This document shows positions 21,493 to 34,720 of a DNA stretch of 64,000 nucleotides, in pieces. Location: assembly GCA_026119935.1 (NCBI GenBank), contig JALRMH010000049.1:124001-188000 (forward strand), in the 5' to 3' direction. The position numbers and the translations under genes were made by a program. The notes below the pieces were generated by a model. It ran no database searches, was not told the DNA's origin, and was given only the letters and a program-made list of their open reading frames with translations. The DNA is from Endothia cerciana. Taxonomy: Eukaryota; Ascomycota; Sordariomycetes; Diaporthales; Cryphonectriaceae. Numbering within the stretch: the stretch's first letter is position 1; the number at the start of each line of letters is the position of its first letter.

Positions 21493-24400
21493 CTACTCCA
21501 GGCCTTCAGAGTGTCGTCGAATTTCTTCGTCGGTCAAAGCGCTCATCCAGAGGCAGCGCTCTGTGATGCCCTCGATCGGCTGGAAGGTGTACAACGTGCT
21601 CGCCTCCAGTAGACGTAGCAGTGCCTTGACGATACCCGCCGCAATTCTGCAGCGCTCAAAATTGACCAGTGGCGCCGTTGTCGGGCTACTGGCGATCTCG
21701 ACGGGTCGTTGTGAGTTGAAGATGAGGTCGTGTGTGTAAATTCCCACAAATGGTATGCATCCCATCCCAGCACTTGCCAGACCGCCGCCCTCCATCTCCG
21801 CACGGAGGGCATAGAAGTTGCGGGTAGGCGAGACCAAGGCCTCAAGCTCGTGCAGTGCTCGGGTGTCGCAAGCCGGGACCAAATCCCATGTCTTCGCTAA
21901 GCGACTGACCTCGGTGCTAGTCAGCGCAATAGCGATCTGGCTCATGGTAGCAAAGTTGCGATAACGCCTGCAGTGGGCGGCAATGTGTATGTACTTGATG
22001 ATGCAACGGGCTCGTTCCTCGGTGTCCTGGGTCAGCACAATCTCGGAGATTGCCCACTTGACCACGATGTTGAAACGGGCAATGACAACCTCAACACCTC
22101 GAGCATCTGTGTCGCGCAAGAATTGCACCCACGAACGGGCGTCGTTGTTCTCGGCATTCCTCCATCGCATGTCGATGAGCTCCTTCCAGTCAATCTCGTT
22201 CAGGGCATCCTTCTCTATGAGCGTGAATTGCTGTGCAAGGACCTCCGAGTCAAAGGCCAAAATGAATGGAAGGTGTGTGGAGTATTTGCGCGTGTTTGCA
22301 TCGCTCTCAGTGACGTTGGTCGCGTTTCGGAGGGCTTCGTTGACGCCAGTCGAGTTTGGAGACGGCTTCGGATTCGCATCTAGCTGCGCAAAGGTAGGCG
22401 TGTACTCAGGTGTCGGAGGCAGTGGCTTGGTGCTCCATAGCTGTGTGGTATGAAGCTCCGGGATCGCCCTCGCGTGAGGCGCCATGGGGACAATTGGTGA
22501 CATGGCAGGCGACAGCGGCCCGTCGTCTACTGCTCGCGACGGGCTCTCAGACGTTCGAACTTTTGTCAATGACGCGCCAGGTCGGGGAGACGGGAATGAG
22601 ATCAAATCCTCGTCCTCTTCGAAGGGCGCCTCAGACATCTCCGACGAAAGCTCATCGTCGTCATCAGTATCATCGATATTCAGGAAGGATTGCTGAGACA
22701 TCTGAGAGACCCTCGTATCGCTGCGCTGCCTCGTCGGCATGGTCTCTCCCGGCTTGATCTTCTCAATGCTTTCAGACCTTTTGACAATCTCGTAGGAGGC
22801 GCGATCCTGGCCAGCCCCTTCCTCATCGGCAGTGCTGTTGCCGTCCTCTGCGGGGTCCTCAAAAATGGACCGATTCGTCCACCCCGCTTGGCTCGGCCGG
22901 CCATCATCCGTCAATCCGCGTTGAAGCAGAGGAATGGATGCAAAGGAGCCATTGGAGGTCTCGGAGAGAAGTGATATGACCTCCACGCGCGGCTCGCGGG
23001 TGGCTTGGCCGCTCTCAGCAATGGGGCGAGTCGACCGGAACGACTCAAGGGGGGAGCAATTGTCGTCAGAGGGAGGAAATGGGACAACACCCTCATCGCC
23101 AATGTGCTCATATCGATGCTTCCTCTTCTCGGCCTTCAGCTCTGTATCGTCCGAGATCTGTGGCGACAAATCGTCGGCATTCTCCATTTCTCTCAGCGGA
23201 GAACTGGTTGGTTCCATCGACAGCCTGAACACCTTCTTCTGATACCTGCCCTCTAGCTTCAACAGGGCCGACTCGACTCCGCCATCGTCATCATCATCGG
23301 GGATGTTTGCTAGCTTCTGCGCCTCGGCCTCGAACGACGGCCTCATGATAGGCTTCGAGGAGAGAGTGCTGAGGAGCGAGTGTCTCCGTTTCGACTTGTC
23401 TGCCATCATACCGACAGAAAACGCCTGTGTCCGATCGCGAGAGTAATCGCTATTAACGATGTCCAGCAGACCAGTAGAGTCTCCGGCCATGTCCGGGCTC
23501 TGGATAAGTGAAGTTCCCACAGAGGACGCGTAAGTACCGGTAGTCAAGGATCCCAGGGACCGTGATCTCCGCAACCCAGCATGCCCAAGATCGACCACGT
23601 TATTGACTGCTCTAAGATCTCCACCGGGTCGTCTCCTCAAAACTCTGAGTGGACGTGGCATTGGCACCTCAAAGGACTGTCCTGAATTCCTGTTAGAGTA
23701 CGAAACCGCGTCAATGCTGTGAAACGTCGACCGACGATTGACCCCACTGTGGAATGAAGCGGGCCTTCGAGCACCCAAAGTGCCACTCCATAACAGTGAC
23801 CGGCTGGATCCATGTCGTGAGGAACGGGCGACGCCGCTCAGGGGTGGACGAGACAAGGATTGTGAGTAGTACTTTGAAGACCGACGCCTAGGATACACGG
23901 AAGGTCTTTCATAATCCTCAAGCCGGCGCGAACTTGCATCATCGTCAAGAGAGTCCAGGTCTGGAATAAATGGTGGCAGGTCATCAGCAGACCTGGCTAA
24001 TCGCAGCATGTGTTGTCCAAGCAGCTGCGAGGACCTTCTGGGCGTGTCTGTAACCCCACCCGGGGGAGTGTTCGGGGGCGTGGGATCAGCACCAGATGGC
24101 ATGAACGAGTCGGAGAAGGCTTCGACAGATGGGGTCAATACGGGAATAGCACCGGTCATAGCAGGGTGCCCGTTAGAAGCCCCCGTGCCGTCGAATATGA
24201 GAATCGACTTGCTCCCAGCTGTTACTTCCCCTTCACTTGCAGGTCGTCTATCTCCATCCTGATGGCGGACTTCCAGCAGTCTGTCAATGCGTGCTGTGTC
24301 GTGCTCTACCTGCCCGACCGGGCTCCTGACCGTGGTGGGCGTCGACGGGATAGAGCCGTGAAAACTGCGCGCTGCTGCTTCCGCCGCGTCCTCACGAACA

Positions 24401-27129
24401 ACTCTCTTGAAGTCTTCATTGATTTCGGCTCCCAGCAGATCAATTCGAACAGGCGGTCGAGAGTTGTTTGCTCTTGGGCGAGACTGCGGCACTATCGCGG
24501 TCCCTGGCAGCCTATTTGCGGTCACCCCTCGTGGCCCTATTGGCGTGATGTTGAAGTTCCCCTGGGTTGGCGACATTTCTTGTCCTCTAGAGCTCAATGC
24601 GCGACGAACACTGCCTATGAGGCGACGCATGCCCTGGCCTGACATTGCAGAAGGTGGGCACTTGTCCTGGGCGGATTCGTGAGTCTCCAGCCGAAGGAAC
24701 GTCGTCTGTCTACTCGGCCCACCAATGGAGGTGGGCGTAAGTATCTCGACGAAAGCCTGGCCGGGTGGCAAAACATTGCCCCTCACAAGACTGCCTGCGT
24801 ATGGCAGCGACAGAGTGGTCTCGGTGTTTTTCCGAAGCAGCCGTTCCAAAGTTGGGTCGCGTTCTCTCATTGAGTCCGAGGTACTCTTGTTGCGCTTGTG
24901 CGACTGCTGGGCCCGTACACGCTTTCCTGCCTGGGCTCGCGGGGTCGCGGCGACCGGTTCGGAACTGACATAGAGAGAGCTGGGATCCACGGGGTGTGCA
25001 GCAAGAGGATGCCTCGACCGTGAACCCGTGAGCTTCAGTGGGAGCGAGCACGAAAGAGCTTCTACGCTCGACATGCTTGTGGGGGATAGCTGGGCCTCTC
25101 GCTTGAGGCCTTTCTCACCCATTTCGTTGCTGGGTGTCCGTGATCGGACCTCTCCGTGTCCATAATCGCTCCCACCGACTTGAGCGACCTCGCGATAGAA
25201 ACTGGTCTCCACGTCCGGAGGATTACCTGTCAGCGGTGCATAGACCGTGCCCAGCTGTGGGGGCCCGTCAAACAAGAATTGCTCCCAGAACCGAGGATCA
25301 AGACTGGGATTACGGTGCCCCGGGATGCCGCCAGGGGTTATGGGAATTTCCGGCGGTAGATTTGCATCGAACTCTGACCCGTCCCAGAACTGCGCGCACA
25401 CGCGTCTCCAGCATTTCTTGAGCTCGGCCAGGATCTTGAGCTGTACCCGACGTCCCTTGCCACAATGAGCCATTTCTTCCGCCAGACCATTCATTAGAGT
25501 GCAAAAACGCGTGCGCAGGTCGTACTCGCAGACAAAGTCGTCAACAAAATAGTTGAGGATCCAGTGCCTGAGCGCCACAAAGGTTCTAACGCGAACAACT
25601 GTCCCAACTTCATCGTCCCTCGCCAGGGACCAGCGCATCCTTGCGAACAGCATCTTGAGCAGGTCCAGAGGCGCTAAGAAGGAGCGAAAGGTGAGGAAGA
25701 AGTCGGACAGAAGCTCATAGTCGAGAAAACTTGGCGAAGTGATCTCTGCGACAAGTCGGGGCGGAGTGGCCGCAGTCACCGCACTGGTGGATGGAGAGTA
25801 TCTGACAATGGCGCGATCGTCACAGGCCGGCTTGAAGGTCAGAGCATCGAACATGGCAGGTTCGATTACCTGATGCGTAGACATATATGTCGAGCGGAGC
25901 GCATGCTCTGGTGACAAGCGCACGGAGGGTAGGAATGGAGACCGGAGGGAGCTTGATAGACGGGCTGAGGGGATCCTGATGGAGCCTGGCCCGAAACGTG
26001 ACGTGAGAGGCGTAGGATGGCTGGAGCGAAATTCCTCCGTCGGCGCATAACTAGAACCTCGAATGAAGGGGGTGCCCCTCGTAGACCATCGCGGCGTGCC
26101 CAACTTCCACGAGGGTATAAGAATCTCAAGGAAGGGTGGACCCCGGGTGTCAATGTCCTCGAGCGTTTTTGCCCGGCCGTCGTCCCCGGGCTTAGTGATG
26201 ACAATCTTGAACCCGCCGGCTTCAGATTCTCGGGCAACGCTTGGGTCATGGATAGTCGAGTCGGACAAGGCCCGGCGGTGCCCTGGTGTCTGCGAACGTC
26301 GATCATTGAGAAGGAGCGTCTGCAATGGTTGGTTCGTAGGTGTCGCGGGATCCTGGCTTAACGTCCACTGAGAATCGTGCGATCTGCTGACATCAAGGAG
26401 GTCTGGTCGTCTTGTCTGCTCACTGCTCTTCGAGCCAAGACCCGCTGTCTGAGGCGGCGTCATCGGAAAGACAAAACTGGGCTGCTGATGCCGTTCGTGA
26501 GCCGGGCGAACAGTGGGTCTGGTGATTGAGATCCGTAGATTAGCACATGACTTTCCGCCATACTCGGGAGCCCGCGTGGGGCACATCTGCATTCCAGCCA
26601 GGGCCTCCAGGCGGACCTACCTGAGATAAATGCGCCCGTTATTGCCGACATTTGACACAGCAAATCGCCGACCCTCTCGACCACCAGAACCACCGTCCGG
26701 TATGATATCCCACCTCTCAGCCTCCGAGTTGGTCCTCGCCCGTATCAGTGCGGGGTTCTGTTCTTGGTTCCTTCGCTCGGCCACCGGTAGAAGCGGCCTC
26801 GACCTCGCGTTCGCCGAGTCGCGAGTGGCGACGGGTGATGTTTTCGTCGGGGCTGGCGTTGCTGCGCTGCGGTCAAGGGGTCTCCTCGCGGTGACAGGAG
26901 GACGTCTGGACTGGATCGCAGCTCGGGGCGACGTCCTCGCCGAGGCCGGTAACCTCGACACAGACCCCCTCTGCGATGACGGCTGTGGGACGCGCCTCGC
27001 CGGCTGTCGGACATCCGGCCTGGCAGCGGTGCTCTTTGCGTCGTTCGTACCTGTCGCAGGCCTCACACGAGGGCCCTGAAGGGGAAGCAGAGGGGGCTCG
27101 ACATCGGGTTCCATTTCTTCGCTCGTCAT
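21493..27129 (-). CDS. LTE1: Lte1-type Ras guanine-nucleotide exchange factor
   Basis: Two exons, 27129-26621 and 26518-21493, give 1844 aa. The 102-nt intron (GTAGGT...CACCAG) joins NGRIYL-R to PTVRPAHERH. Starting instead at an in-frame ATG inside the intron would lose the N-terminal part. The first 170 residues are basic and disordered and end RWDIIPDGGSGGREGR. A RasGEF N-terminal motif follows (about residues 430-480, FLDYELLSDFFLTFRSF). A long Ser/Pro-rich, probably phosphorylated middle spans about 550-1570. The RasGEF catalytic domain is at the C-terminus (about 1585-1844: LPFILAFDSEVLAQQFTLIE, RFNIVVKWAISEIV, FATMSQIAIALTSTEVSRL, IPFVGIYTHDL). In yeast, Lte1 helps control mitotic exit and polarity; in hyphal fungi the orthologue is less known. 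The two-domain layout and length separate it from the shorter Cdc25/Ste6 types. Confidence 0.88.
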
Positions 27130-30100
27130 AGCCGTGAAGGGCAGACGAGAGCCTGCTGGTACTCACTGCGGTGTGGGTTAGATCCAGACATTGAAAAGAC
27201 AGTAGGTCCCGAGTCGGCAGATCGTGCTAGTATGAGAATAACTGAGGTAGCGCATCGAGGCGCAAAGTGAGGGAAGCGATTAGGGATCGCGGTTCTAAAC
27301 TTGTCGGCAGGGCAGTCGGCAGGGCAGTCGGCAGGGCAGGGGGCAGGGCAGGGCAGGGCAGGAAAACATGAGGCCGGCTCCAGGAACTCTGTGTATAATG
27401 ATGCTGGAGATCCCGCAGGAGAGAAGCCAAGCCAGGGTGGGAGTCGAGATGCAAATACAGAGAGATCCCGGGTGTGCAGAGCCAAAGACAGGGAGGGGCC
27501 CTTCACATTTGGGTGATGCCTGTCAGGCGCTGACGGCCTGGCCACGCTGAGGGATCCCGGACTACAGGAAAACAGTGGGAAATGATAGGCAAATGCTATG
27601 CAAGTGCATTGCAGTGAACGCCGTGTAATCTGCCATGTGCAAGGCGGGAATGCGGGTGGGACTTCTGGGTATTGGGGGGAGGAGGGGGGGGGGGGGGGTG
27701 CGCTCCAAAACATGGGACGAGACGTCACCCTGGGGAGATGAGAGAGGACATCCAATGTTTAAAGCGTGGACAAACCCGACTCACAGAAACGGTCCTCGTG
27801 CACCACGCCATAACAACGGGATCAATCCAGTGGAGGTCGAACTCTAAATGCCCCCCCGAGTCAGAATGATGGCGGCAGGGTTTGATCTGCAACGACGGAC
27901 GAGCGTTGGCGCGCTCAGTCGGGGCCAATTGGTGAGAGGTGGATTGGGCCAGCCAGTCTCGTCGGTCGCCTTTCTCTCCTCCCTTCCCTTCAGTCCCCAC
28001 GCGCTCTCCAAGGATCGCGCCCTCGAAGAACCCGGGCCGATAGTGATCAAATGCTCGAAGATGACGGGTTCGGATGCCGCACGAGCAGCACGCGTAAGTT
28101 CGCGAGAAGGACGGTAGGCAACGGTGTGCGAGAGGCAGTATGAGAGGTCGATGTTTTGGTGGGAGTCGCGGGACTTGTGGGGGAGAGCGAGAGTGAGGAG
28201 CAGGAAGTAAGTAGAGGCAATAGTAAGTAGGTTCGCAGCAGCAAGGCAGAGACGAACCAGGGGGGTGGCTTTGGGGGGGGGGGTCCCGCAGAGAGACGAG
28301 AAGGATGGTCCAAGCTCGTCCTCGCCTGCATTTCAATTCATGTCCACGCGAGGTCGGGCCCCACTTGTTGGGGGGGGGGGGAACAACCATCCTGATTTAC
28401 GAGGTACCCCCGTACCGTGACCCTGCACCGTGGGTCTCGTCTGTCTGTCTCGCCAGGTCAGCCTTGGCCTCTTGGGGTTCAATCTTCCTCAGGTGTAGAT
28501 GTACTATGTAAAAGTCTGACCAGAACTCTGGATGAGGCTCGAAATAGCCTGACCCTGATGAGCATTGGAAATGCCCGTTTTATTCTCGTACCTGATCTCG
28601 GGCCCTTTGCAATTTGCAAGAGGGCGTTTTCCTGTCTTCTCGGCGGGGTCTCAATACCTGGACTCTGGTGTGGACCGGGGCACGACTTTAAGTACTTTGC
28701 TACTTACTGTACTACTATGTATGTAGTAGTAAGGCCTTCAGGACCACGGTACCGTCATGTCGGTACGTAGCGAAGGGGCCACTTTAGCTGGTCGATGATA
28801 GGGGGTCCTGGGGTCCAAGGTGTGTCCTATTCATCTCACATGATTCACCATTACCTCGAAGGATCTGAAGACGGGTCCGTGCACAGATCAGGGTCAGATC
28901 TGCCAGACTGCCTCTCGGATTCTATGTGACCGCCTAGGATATTTTCCCCCCAGGTATCGCCCAATTGTGAGGCGTGCGATGGCGTGGTCTTGTTTTGTGG
29001 TACTACCATGGGGGATGTGCTATGTAGATGGTAAATGCTACTAGATACGGAGAACCTACCGCGCGCACGGTTGAAGCCAATTTAGCGTCCTGCAAGAAGG
29101 GCGGGCCCCACACTGGGAACAAAGTGACTGGGGGGGAGGGCTGCCCACCATCCTGTTTTGGATGGCTTGCATCGGCCCTGAACGAGTCCTCGCCATCGGC
29201 CGTGCCTAGCAGCTGGTTCTGATGAGGTTTGGTCCGTTTCATCACGACAACTGACGTCTTTTCCTCTCCTTCTAACCTCTGGAACCCTCAGGGTCTGCGA
29301 CTTGACTCGTTTGTTTCCGGTCATGATGTCAACACCGCGTGCTGCCCCGCTCCCCCGTGTCGTCGATCTCCCAGGTGTCGGCCTCATATCTGATGGGCAC
29401 GACGGTATCTTTTCGTCCAATCTATGGTATCAGTCAAGGCCGGGAGCCAGGCGAGTCTTTCAGCACGGGGACTGAGGACAAGCCGCAAGGGTCTCTCTTC
29501 TGCTGATGAGAGCTGTCAATGTCATACTCTATACATGTAAGGCCGGGTCCTCGACCACCTGGGCTTTGACACTCACCCCGTCCGTGATGAGACGAAGGGC
29601 CCAGTCAGGAGCTGCACAGCGACCGTGCTACTATTGTACTATGTGAGTCCCATAGTATCCCGGTTATGAGAGTGGAGGGGTTGGGTTCTCCTGTAATACC
29701 ATGGTATCCGACGCTCTGACTTCGCGCTACAAGAGATCTAATTGCTATAGTATGTATCTGTTCGAGAAACGGACACCGCGGCACAAGCGTTAAAGAGGCA
29801 GCAGACCCCGCAGGTGCACCAGATTCCACAGGTCGCATCCACTACTGCTGCACGGCCGCTTCCTGCGTGACGCCTGCAGCCTCGAAAAGCGATCCTCACC
29901 CAATGGCGACCAGCAATTTCAGCATGGTGTCAGACTTGCACGCTGCAGGCGTCCTACATCCCATCGTCGGGCAGCGCTGCCTCGGCAGATTTCATGCTCG
30001 CCATCGAGGGGCAGCCTCGGTCGTGCCTTGCGATCGCACTGATACCGCCCCGGGGCAGGCGATGCCACGATCTTCATCACACAGACACGACACGATCGCG

Positions 30101-33100
30101 CTGGTCCCCGACCCCGCCGACCTACCATAGTAATTCTCACGGCGGTGGTGCCCGTCCGACCGTCTAGACTGTACTCCAAGCGGGCCACGTTAATCTCCCG
30201 GACCACACGTGGCATTCGGGGGAGCAACGGAGGCCATCCCAAATGAGAAACACCTGGGCCGATCATCATTGATAATGTTCGCCGTTCACAGGCGAGAGGC
30301 TTCGGCTACAGCGAGCTCCTCGAACTCTTGTAATGCCAATCTCGACAGGTGATATTCCCTGCTCCAGGCTGCCGAGCAGAACCCTCGTTCTGGAAGGTTT
30401 GCTCTACCGATGCCCCTTGGAGGTGTCGTTCCAGCTGGGCTCGTGGTGCTAGAGTCGGGATCCCTCGCAGAGCGGTGCAAAGCGGTGGTCACCGCGAGGC
30501 TTTCGTCCTGTGGGAGGGCTTCACAGGTTTGGCCTCTCACTATAGAGGATCGCCGCGCGCATCCTCCAGTCTCGCGGAGCATACGATGCTTTTGGAACGA
30601 AGGAGTTTCGCGAACAGGCTCAGTCAAAGCCCGGGCAGATGATCGGGTCCTGGCGGGTTATCCGGTTCGGAGCGGGACTGTCAACCCAAGCTCGTCGAAC
30701 CCCAGAACAAACACCGGCACAGCTCTCCTCTTTGGTCGTCAAGCGTCGCGCAACGCATCCACACGGACCGACAAGTCAACACGGCTGGACGGCAGTTAAC
30801 TCCCATCATGTCCATCGTGCCCCACCCCCCACGTTTTTCTCTCGTGGGCCGCGAAGTCAATCAAGCACCTGGGCCCTGCCTCGCTTCGCACTCGACTACC
30901 ATAGTATACTAGCGTCAGGGTCCTGGGGCGACTCATGGGAAGCAGCTGTTTCAAACGTCTCAACCACGCAAACGGTCGCTGGAAATGTCGACGACCGGGG
31001 TGGTCCTTAGGCGAGCTGCGACGCTGTCGCAGGTTCAGCGGACCCGATTACCTCGTATGTATCGTACGAACGGCCGTGCATGACCCTATATCTGCATTCC
31101 TCATCTCAGTCTCAATCTCGCCAACCGATTCCACGCAACTTTTCCCCCAAGCTTGAGTCACGCTTGGAAGCCGCCGCGCGTGACCTAGATATGGATATGT
31201 GGAGGGAGACAAAAGGAGTAATGGAGCAGGAATCGTACCATATTCGCGGGTCCGGGAAAGCTGTAAGCGAACGTAGGAAAAGGACGACTGAATGGCAGAG
31301 TTGGATAGTGGACGCCGTTGGTGGCCTTGACAGCTCCGTACCCACACCGGTTAATCATCTGGAGCAGCGACTGACAAGCGATGCCGTCGGCCCTTCATCA
31401 CGTCAACGAGATTGCAGTGACCGGGGAGTGCGTCATGTTAGATCTAGACACCAACAACCCGGACCCGGATCCATTGTACCCTAGATGGACCCCAAGGCCC
31501 TGGATCACTCTAATCGAACGATTTGCGGCGTCGTGTCGGCCCCGCCCAAGCCAAAACTTCCATTCGTCCTCTTGTTTGCCGTGTCTCAGTCCAGATTGAC
31601 TCGGGCCATCTATAGGTACCGCGTCCTCCTGCTGTGGAGGCAAAAAAACGCTCCTCCGCAAGGCCGGCCGTCACACTCCACCACACCACCTGCCCCAAGC
31701 CGTCAGGAGGGCAGTAAGATGCTTTAAGTTTGGGGCTAGCTACCGGGCCCAAGAATGCCGCTGCCGCTGCCGCCAGGTAGGAGACCTCCCCTCCGCCAGC
31801 AGCAGAACGGCTTGCACCTTCATGGTTGGCCGGTGTTGTATCGTAGTCATGACCACGTACCAATGTGCCGAGTCCGACTAACATGTCTAGCACCCGTCAC
31901 ACTCTACCTGCGATGTAATGCAATAACCAGAACACCAGGTTATAGCAGGGTTTTGACACCCCGCGTCCAAACTCTGGTATCGAAATCTGCTACCCGGTGG
32001 CTGAGCTGCCACGATCTGTTTCGCAGCAGCCTCCTCCCATCATACCATGACGAACCCCCACGTCGGATCACATACCAAGGTAAGCACAAAGCAGGTTACG
32101 TAGCTAGAGCATCTCGACGCGAACCTCTTCCACGTATACTCTGCAGTTGGCTTAATCCGCATGTCAAAAGCGCGCCTCCCCCACGGTCTGGAGATAAGTC
32201 CAGGCCCACCACGAGACTACCTTCCCCCGGCCAGCACTTCTCTGCAACCCAGCCCAGCGGCGATGCGCACATGCAAATCATCAGCTCAGGTGACTCCCAG
32301 CGGATTCTCGCAATGCCTAACCAGGCCAGGGCACCTGCCCGTCTAGGCAAGATACTCACCTGTTTAGGTACCGGCTATCCGCCCGCAATGGCAAATGGGC
32401 CCCCCCTCATACCTGTGCGTTAATCAGCACCTCTTTCAGCGCCCGCAATGCGGGCGTCACAACCACTAGGCGCAGGGCACTAGTCTTGCTCGTAGCCAGC
32501 TTATAGCTGTGCACTGCAGCGAAGTGTTGCACTGCAGCTGCCACCTCGGGTGAGGATTCTAGATTTGACATCTGATCTTCGGCCACGACGGTATCCACGA
32601 CTGGGGATGTCCGATGCCTCACTGCCGTATCTTTTGGGTAAAGGTGCTGGGCGGGGGCACCCACCACAGAGGCATGACTACATACCTAGGTGGGGATGTC
32701 AAGGACAATTGTGTCGGCGCTTGCTTGGTCCGAGCTGCGTACCACATGGTCACTGACGTCGAGACCTTCCTTGGGCAGCATGGAGATCATCAGACTCGCG
32801 CGGTAATGAAGTACGGGACTTTCAGTGTAGGAACAGGACGTGAGGGGTCTACGTGAAGATGGCAAGCAGGAATGGGGCTGGGCGGGGAGCAGATCACTTA
32901 GTGTACGCGCATTGGAAATTCCAGCAGAGTCAAATAACTCCAGTCAGTATGGCCGACAAGGTCTCGGCTTGGTATCATCATAGCAGGCGCCCCAGGATCT
33001 CTTTTGGGGGAAACTGCTTTCTAGTGATGAAGCTGTTTTTGATTCAGGTGCCTGGAACAGGCGATATGGCTTGCAAGTGAGGCCACGCCGCCGCCACCAT

Positions 33101-33460
33101 CATAGTCTCTCATACAGGGGCGTCTAGAGACGCTGTCCAAGTCCTCACTATGATCTGCCTCAGAGCAAACACATCAGGTGCCTCCATGGGATGAAGGCCT
33201 CTTTGGCTTACAGTTGCCCGATCCTACGTCGCCCAAGCGATCACAGGCGCAGGGACCTTGCGAAGCCTCCTCGGGGTTTCGGAGGAGAATCAGTGCTGTC
33301 CTATTCCTCTCAATTGTGCTACCAACGAGCTCAGCAAGGAGCTTTCCTGGTGTCTCCACCCATCAAACACCGCTCCCCAAGCCTTCCCATGCCATGTATC
33401 GGTAGATCGTACCATCTCCCATGCAGAGTTTGAGAAAGGTCAACCCACGCGAGGGGCCAA
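27130..33460. other. 6.3-kb gene desert
   Basis: Many short frames occur on both strands, none with recognisable domains, signal peptides, or splice-consistent extension. Contains a minisatellite (27303-27362), poly-G tracts (near 27680, 28268, 28371) and scattered CTATAGTAT-like motifs. It may hold the long LTE1 promoter or non-coding transcripts, but nothing shows this directly. Confidence 0.5.
27303..27362. repeat. GGCAGGGCAGTC minisatellite
   Basis: Roughly three copies of a 12-bp unit pass into shorter GGGCA units. It is on the 5' side of the RasGEF gene, about 175 bp before its ATG. Confidence 0.9.
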
Positions 33461-34406
33461 TCAGCAGCTGGTCCACTCCTTGATGCCAACGATGACGTTG
33501 AAGCCGTTGCTGTCAAATGCCTGGCCCCAGGCCACCTGCTCGTCGACGCCACTGCCCTCGATGCCGTCCTGCATCCACTATTTCGAGTTGGACAAGCAGT
33601 TAGCATTCGATCTGATCGTGATTCGAGTTGCGGGATGGGGGAGGAGGCCTTTGGGAGCCAAGCTGTGGGAATTCTTTGATTGGTGATGGGGCCAGGGTAG
33701 AGGGGCCAAGGTGGCATCATGAACTTACCGAGCAGGCAGTCTGGGTGGGGGTATTGTACTTGGTGATGTACTGCGCATACGCCGCCATGGTCGAGTAGTA
33801 GACCCAGATATCGTGCTCGTTGTCGTTGCAGACATACTATTGACCTTGTAAGTAGGCTATCGTCCGACAGGTGCTTTTCTTTCAATAATAAAAAAATGCG
33901 GGGGGGGGGGGGGAAGGATTTAGAGAAAACTCACGATGCCAGAGTCCTCTTCACAAGAGACACGGGTGCAGTAGCCACCACCGACCTGCCTGTGCGATGA
34001 GAAGGTTTTAGTCACACTGTACAAACACCTTTATCCTCTTCTCCTATTCTTGTTGAAGAGGAAGGAAAGACTCTGGAATGGGAAGGGCGAAGGTAAAAAA
34101 AAAAAAAAGCTCACCAGCCGAACTCGGTATAGCCCTTCTTTCCATTCAAGTAGCTAATGCCATCATCGAGCTGCTCGGTAGGGGACCAACCGAATCCAGG
34201 GTTCTTGCAGATGACATGGGTGAGGTTGGCGGTCAGGTTGCCAGTCTGTAATACTTGTCAGTTTGGCTTCGTTGTAGAGGTAATAGGGAGGGACGCACAG
34301 GGCCGTCGAGGGACAAGTCGATATCGAAGGGGGCAGGAGGAGCTGCCTTGGATGTACCTATAAAGGCGACAGCGGCAAGGAAGGCGAAAATCTTGAAGGC
34401 GGACAT
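33461..34406 (-). CDS. Small secreted six-cysteine protein (effector-like)
   Basis: Five exons (34406-34299, 34245-34115, 33989-33935, 33836-33729, 33577-33461) join in phase to 172 aa. The introns are 53, 125, 98 and 151 nt, all GT/AG. The first 20-22 residues form a signal peptide (MSAFKIFAFLAAVAFIG...KAA). The mature part has six Cys (49, 87, 92, 101, 133, 172), enough for three disulfides, two N-glycosylation sequons (Asn39, Asn43), and the blocks YCTRVSC, VCNDNEHDIW and FDSNGFNVIVG. No catalytic motif is seen. I recognise the block order from unnamed secreted proteins of plant-associated ascomycetes but cannot name a domain. The high intron density for so short a gene, and its place at the edge of an AT-rich relic block next to a cutinase, fit an effector candidate. 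Poly-G (33901) and poly-A (34093) tracts lie inside introns. Confidence 0.8.
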
Positions 34407-34720
34407 GATTGCTGTCTTGAGTCTGCGTTTCCAAGGTTATGTCTGGTGTTTTGAGGCAGACAACACAAGGTTGAGGTTTGAGGTGGGGGCAAGTCCAGCT
34501 TCTGAAAACTGAAGTCTAGCTGTTGTGGAGTGAATCTTATCTTCCTGTGACATAACAATAACTTCAGTATGTGAAAAAAAAAAAAAAAAAACACGGTAAT
34601 CAATTAATAAGATTTGCTGTCCTGAGAAACACACCTCTGGAAAGTCACAGCTTGATCACGTCAGTATCGCCATTATTCATATACTACCACAGTATTGTAG
34701 CATCTAAATCCAAAGAAGTC
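34407..34720. other. Upstream region of the secreted protein gene
   Basis: AT-rich, with an 18-base poly-A tract at about 34573-34591. Start of the AT-rich block. Confidence 0.5.

Noticed and set aside
27725..28390. 221-codon minus frame in the gene desert
   Set aside because: Low-complexity Pro/Ser/Arg composition and it spans a poly-G/C tract; no motif.
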